NCBI GenBank assembly: GCA_000934455.1
Contig: KN882303.1
Coordinates: forward strand, 232,497-261,844
Origin: Apostichopus parvimensis
Lineage: Eukaryota; Echinodermata; Holothuroidea; Aspidochirotida; Stichopodidae
Length of the DNA stretch: 29,348 nt
Reading direction: 5' to 3'
The notes beneath the pieces were generated by a model that was not told the DNA's origin, ran no database searches, and worked only from the letters and a program-made list of their open reading frames with translations. Shown piece by piece: positions 29,321-29,348 of this stretch. Each line of letters begins with the position of its first letter. The stretch's first letter is position 1. The position numbers were made by a program, and so were the translations under genes.

Positions 29321-29348
29321 TTGGACGCAGCTGAAAATTTGTGGGTCT
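29321..29348 (-). CDS. Possible partial exon at the right edge
   Basis: On the minus strand, CGTCCAA|GTAAGTAAAG is a strong donor at 29320. Whatever exon it closes begins outside the window, and coding or UTR status is unknown. It may belong to the same minus-strand gene as 27367-27454. Confidence 0.25.

Overview
This window looks like nuclear DNA of a marine invertebrate, most likely an echinoderm or another deuterostome. It is AT-rich and repeat-dense, the genes are split by introns, and there are tRNA-derived SINEs, many hAT-type MITEs, microsatellites and TGACCT-rich dispersed repeats. There are no bacterial-style operons. The lineage call rests on general character only, and no species is claimed.

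Layout. Positions 1-4860 hold TGACCT-rich repeats, a tRNA-SINE, a 158-bp higher-order tandem repeat and gene-free DNA. Positions 4880-5615 are a G-rich minisatellite, followed by an AT-rich tract. Positions 6413-11150 carry MITEs of three families, one possible short exon, a second TGACCT array and a second G-rich minisatellite. The best host gene segment is a long minus-strand exon at 11524-12687. It encodes a charged, largely disordered protein with coiled-coil stretches that I do not recognise. Positions 13794-14870 are a stack of mobile elements (two hAT MITEs and a SINE with a long CATA microsatellite). Positions 17648-19045 hold a second SINE family and an 86-bp tandem array interrupted by a MITE. 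Positions 20681-23071 contain a 488-bp MITE, a TTAA-flanked MITE, a truncated MITE and a tRNA-like unit.

The most informative part is 23282-26515. A short ORF with a signal peptide runs up to the left end of a 2578-bp DNA transposon (23676-26253). This element has 15-bp inverted ends beginning GGGCCAAAGCC and a 4-bp target duplication, AACT. A closely matching unoccupied copy of the target lies just beyond the right end, because the target was part of a 145-bp tandem duplication. The element encodes one terminal exon (252 codons) of a transposase-like protein. It also carries eight copies of a short motif, GCGAGGGACGGAATT, in its flanks. The N-terminal part of the protein is absent.

Positions 26886-29348 hold another SINE, the fourth copy of the main MITE family and up to three short candidate minus-strand exons. 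The host genes are only fragments here and no pathway can be read from them. What the window mainly records is the turnover of mobile elements. At least seven non-LTR or cut-and-paste families have boundaries readable from their ends, and most have target-site duplications. No viral genes or toxin genes were recognised.
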